From Microcoleus sp. EPA2 (GTDB taxonomy: Bacteria; Cyanobacteriota; Cyanobacteriia; Cyanobacteriales; Microcoleaceae), in assembly GCA_020882975.1 (NCBI GenBank), contig JAHRFD010000017.1:60307-124306 (forward strand): a stretch of DNA of 64,000 nt, given 5' to 3'. The notes under the pieces are model-generated. The model searched no databases and was not told the origin of the DNA. It saw nothing but the letters and a program-made list of their open reading frames with translations. The position numbers were made by a program, and so were the translations under genes. Shown here piece by piece: positions 62,610-64,000 of the stretch; within the stretch, counting starts at the first letter, position 1; the number at the start of each line of letters is the position of its first letter.

Positions 62610-64000
62610 CTAAACCAGCAAGAAGTTAACCGCTGTAATTGAATTCGCCTTCACTCCAATCATCACACCTAACTCCTCCCCTGTCAAGACATTTTTAATC
62701 AAAGTTCCCTGAGTATTTTGAGTTATTGCTAACTGATTAAAGCTCAAACCTCCGGTTAGTGCGATCGAGTCTTGACCCACGGTAAAATCAGCGATAACAT
62801 CAAATCCTTGACCTGATTTTAAGACAAAGACATCATTACCGCTACCGCCAATCAAACTATCGTTACCTAAGTCTCCGTAAAGAATGTCGTCACCTTTCCC
62901 ACCCAGGAGAGTATCGTTATCTTCCCCTCCGTAAATAGTATCGTTTCCTTCACACCCTCCGAGAATATCTGTTCCTTCATTACCACTGATAAAATCGCTG
63001 CCTTCACCACCACAAATAGTATCTGTGCCGAAATTGCCGAACAAGTAATCATCACCTTGACTTCCTAAAATGATGTCGTCACCTTTACCTCCATACAAGG
63101 TGTCATTATCCTTACCACCATCGATGAAATCATTATCTCGATCGCCCAGGACGATATCGTTACCTTCTCGCCCGTTGAGGGAATCATTACCCTTGCCTCC
63201 GTACATCAAATCATTGCCGAATTCTCCCAGGATGATGTCATTATTTTCATCTCCAAATAGGAGGTCGTCACCGCTGCCACCGCTGATAAAATCGTTGCCT
63301 TTGTTGCCGTTGAATATGTCGTTTTCGCCGCCACCATATAAGTTGTCATCCCCGGAAGAAGCATCGAATATATTGCCGTTGTTGCTGCCGAGAAATTCAT
63401 CGTTTTTGGCAGTGCCTGTTGGAATTGCCGATACACCAAGTATGGTGTTTTCAACTGAGTTAGGTTGGTTTAAGTTGGGATAGTCAATGTCATCGCAGAT
63501 GCAGTCATCGTTGGGGATGTTGTTAGTTATTGGTGTTGGCGTTACTTCGGGTGCTGGCGTTGGTGCGGGTGTTGGTGTTCCCGTTGGAGTCGGTGTTCCC
63601 GATGGTGTTGGTGTTTCCGATGGTGCGGGTGTTCCCGATGGAGTCGGTGTTTCCGATGGTGCGGGTGTTCCCGATGGAGTCGGTGTTCCCGATGGTGCGG
63701 GTGTTCCCGATGGAGTCGGTGTTCCCGATGGTGCGGGTGTTCCCGATGGCGTGGGTGTTCCCGATGGAGTTGGTGTCGGTGTATCTGTTCCCGATGGAGT
63801 TGGTGTTCCCGATGGCGTGGGTGTTCCCGATGGCGTGGGTGTTCCCGATGGAGTCGGTGTTCCCGATGGAGTCGGTGTTCCCGATGGTGCGGGTGTTCCC
63901 GATGGAGTTGGTGTTTCCGATGGTGCGGGTGTTCCCGATGGTGCGGGTGTTTCCGATGGTGCGGGTGTTCCCGATGGTGCGGGTGTTCCCGATGGTGCGG
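62610..64000 (-). CDS. RTX calcium-binding repeat protein, 5' end outside
   Basis: The frame is open from the stop at 62610 to the window edge (at least 463 codons); an internal start at 63209 is an artefact of reading the repeats. From the C-terminus: a domain of about 60 residues (FVLKSGQGFDVIADFTVGQDSIALTGG), about 13 RTX nonapeptides (GGKGNDxLYG type, 62800-63330) that bind calcium, a short part with CICDDIDYPN, and upstream a Pro/Thr/Ser linker made of an 18-bp repeat (PSGTPA and PSGTPT units). RTX proteins are mostly exported by type I systems; no transporter is in view. The N-terminal domain is not in the window, so the function cannot be told. Confidence 0.85.
   Translation of the reverse strand, partial: APSGTPAPSGTPAPSETPAPSGTPAPSETPTPSGTPAPSGTPTPSGTPTPSGTPTPSGTPTPSGTPTPSGTDTPTPTPSGTPTPSGTPAPSGTPTPSGTPAPSGTPTPSGTPAPSETPTPSGTPAPSETPTPSGTPTPTGTPTPAPTPAPEVTPTPITNNIPNDDCICDDIDYPNLNQPNSVENTILGVSAIPTGTAKNDEFLGSNNGNIFDASSGDDNLYGGGENDIFNGNKGNDFISGGSGDDLLFGDENNDIILGEFGNDLMYGGKGNDSLNGREGNDIVLGDRDNDFIDGGKDNDTLYGGKGDDIILGSQGDDYLFGNFGTDTICGGEGSDFISGNEGTDILGGCEGNDTIYGGEDNDTLLGGKGDDILYGDLGNDSLIGGSGNDVFVLKSGQGFDVIADFTVGQDSIALTGGLSFNQLAITQNTQGTLIKNVLTGEELGVMIGVKANSITAVNFLLV
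63545..64000 (-). repeat. 18-bp tandem repeat coding Pro/Thr linker
   Basis: About 24 copies of an 18-bp unit (GGTGTTCCCGATGGTGCG on plus, with GAGTCG, GCGTGG and TTTCC variants) translate on minus as APSGTP/TPSGTP. One unit carries a 12-bp in-frame insertion (about 63771-63790). The array runs to the window edge, so its true length is unknown. Confidence 0.95.

Noticed and set aside
62867..63483. ORFs on both strands over the RTX repeats
   Set aside because: Shadow frames of GC-periodic repeats; only the minus frame with GGxGxDxL motifs is real.

Overview
The window looks like chromosome of a filamentous, motile cyanobacterium of the Oscillatoriales type (Microcoleus/Oscillatoria-like; a judgement from content, not a database match). 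Reasons: abundant HIP1 octamers (GCGATCGC), a hormogonium/pilus motility cluster with hmpF, deazaflavin gene cofH, a group 2 sigma factor of SigC type, Ycf46, Uma2 and pentapeptide proteins, and many heptanucleotide tandem repeats and small palindromic elements.

Layout. 0.1-6.2 kb: SWIM-finger protein and an SNF2 helicase interrupted in its Walker A motif by a 468-residue homing-endonuclease intein and carrying in-frame DNA repeats. 6.5-10.3 kb: polynucleotide phosphorylase and a pentapeptide-RidA fusion. 10.5-23.7 kb: chemotaxis-like motility cluster (CheA hybrid, PilJ-like receptor, CheW, PatA-like regulator on minus; hmpF divergent on plus), without the small CheY that usually sits in it. 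24-31.2 kb: cofH, two membrane glycosyltransferases (one with a 150-bp mobile repeat in frame), tilS and an NAD-binding protein. 31.3-35.8 kb: Uma2 nuclease, a kinase fused to a periplasmic-binding-like domain, a MazF-type toxin-antitoxin pair and a DUF2786 protein.

36.1-48.0 kb is the most interesting part. A DUF790 (Bax1-like nuclease) gene and an XPB-like helicase gene, both on minus and probably once one operon, are separated by an 8.5-kb plus-strand island of three tightly coupled genes: a zinc-ribbon/restriction-endonuclease-fold protein, a DinG/XPD-like helicase with four cysteines placed like an Fe-S cluster, and an 1094-residue protein I assign to the pPIWI-RE family (divergent PIWI/Argonaute-like). 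The island is bounded by a 74-bp direct repeat (73/74 identical) that is the first 74 bp of the DUF790 gene, so insertion left a dead 25-codon fragment beside the XPB operon and an intact DUF790 gene under a new divergent promoter region. The first 81 bp of the PIWI gene, with its ribosome binding site, are tandemly duplicated.

48.1-64 kb: methyltransferase, alanine dehydrogenase, tRNA-Pro(CGG), lipoyl synthase, SigC-type sigma factor, Fur-family regulator, peptidoglycan-binding repeat protein, a small membrane protein, an SH3 protein, Ycf46 ATPase, YceD, and the conserved rpmH-rnpA-PH-yidC-khpB block on minus. The right end holds a decayed toxin-antitoxin locus (HicB-like ORF joined to a VapC C-terminus), a small inverted-repeat element and the 3' part of an RTX calcium-binding protein with an 18-bp-repeat Pro/Thr linker running off the window.
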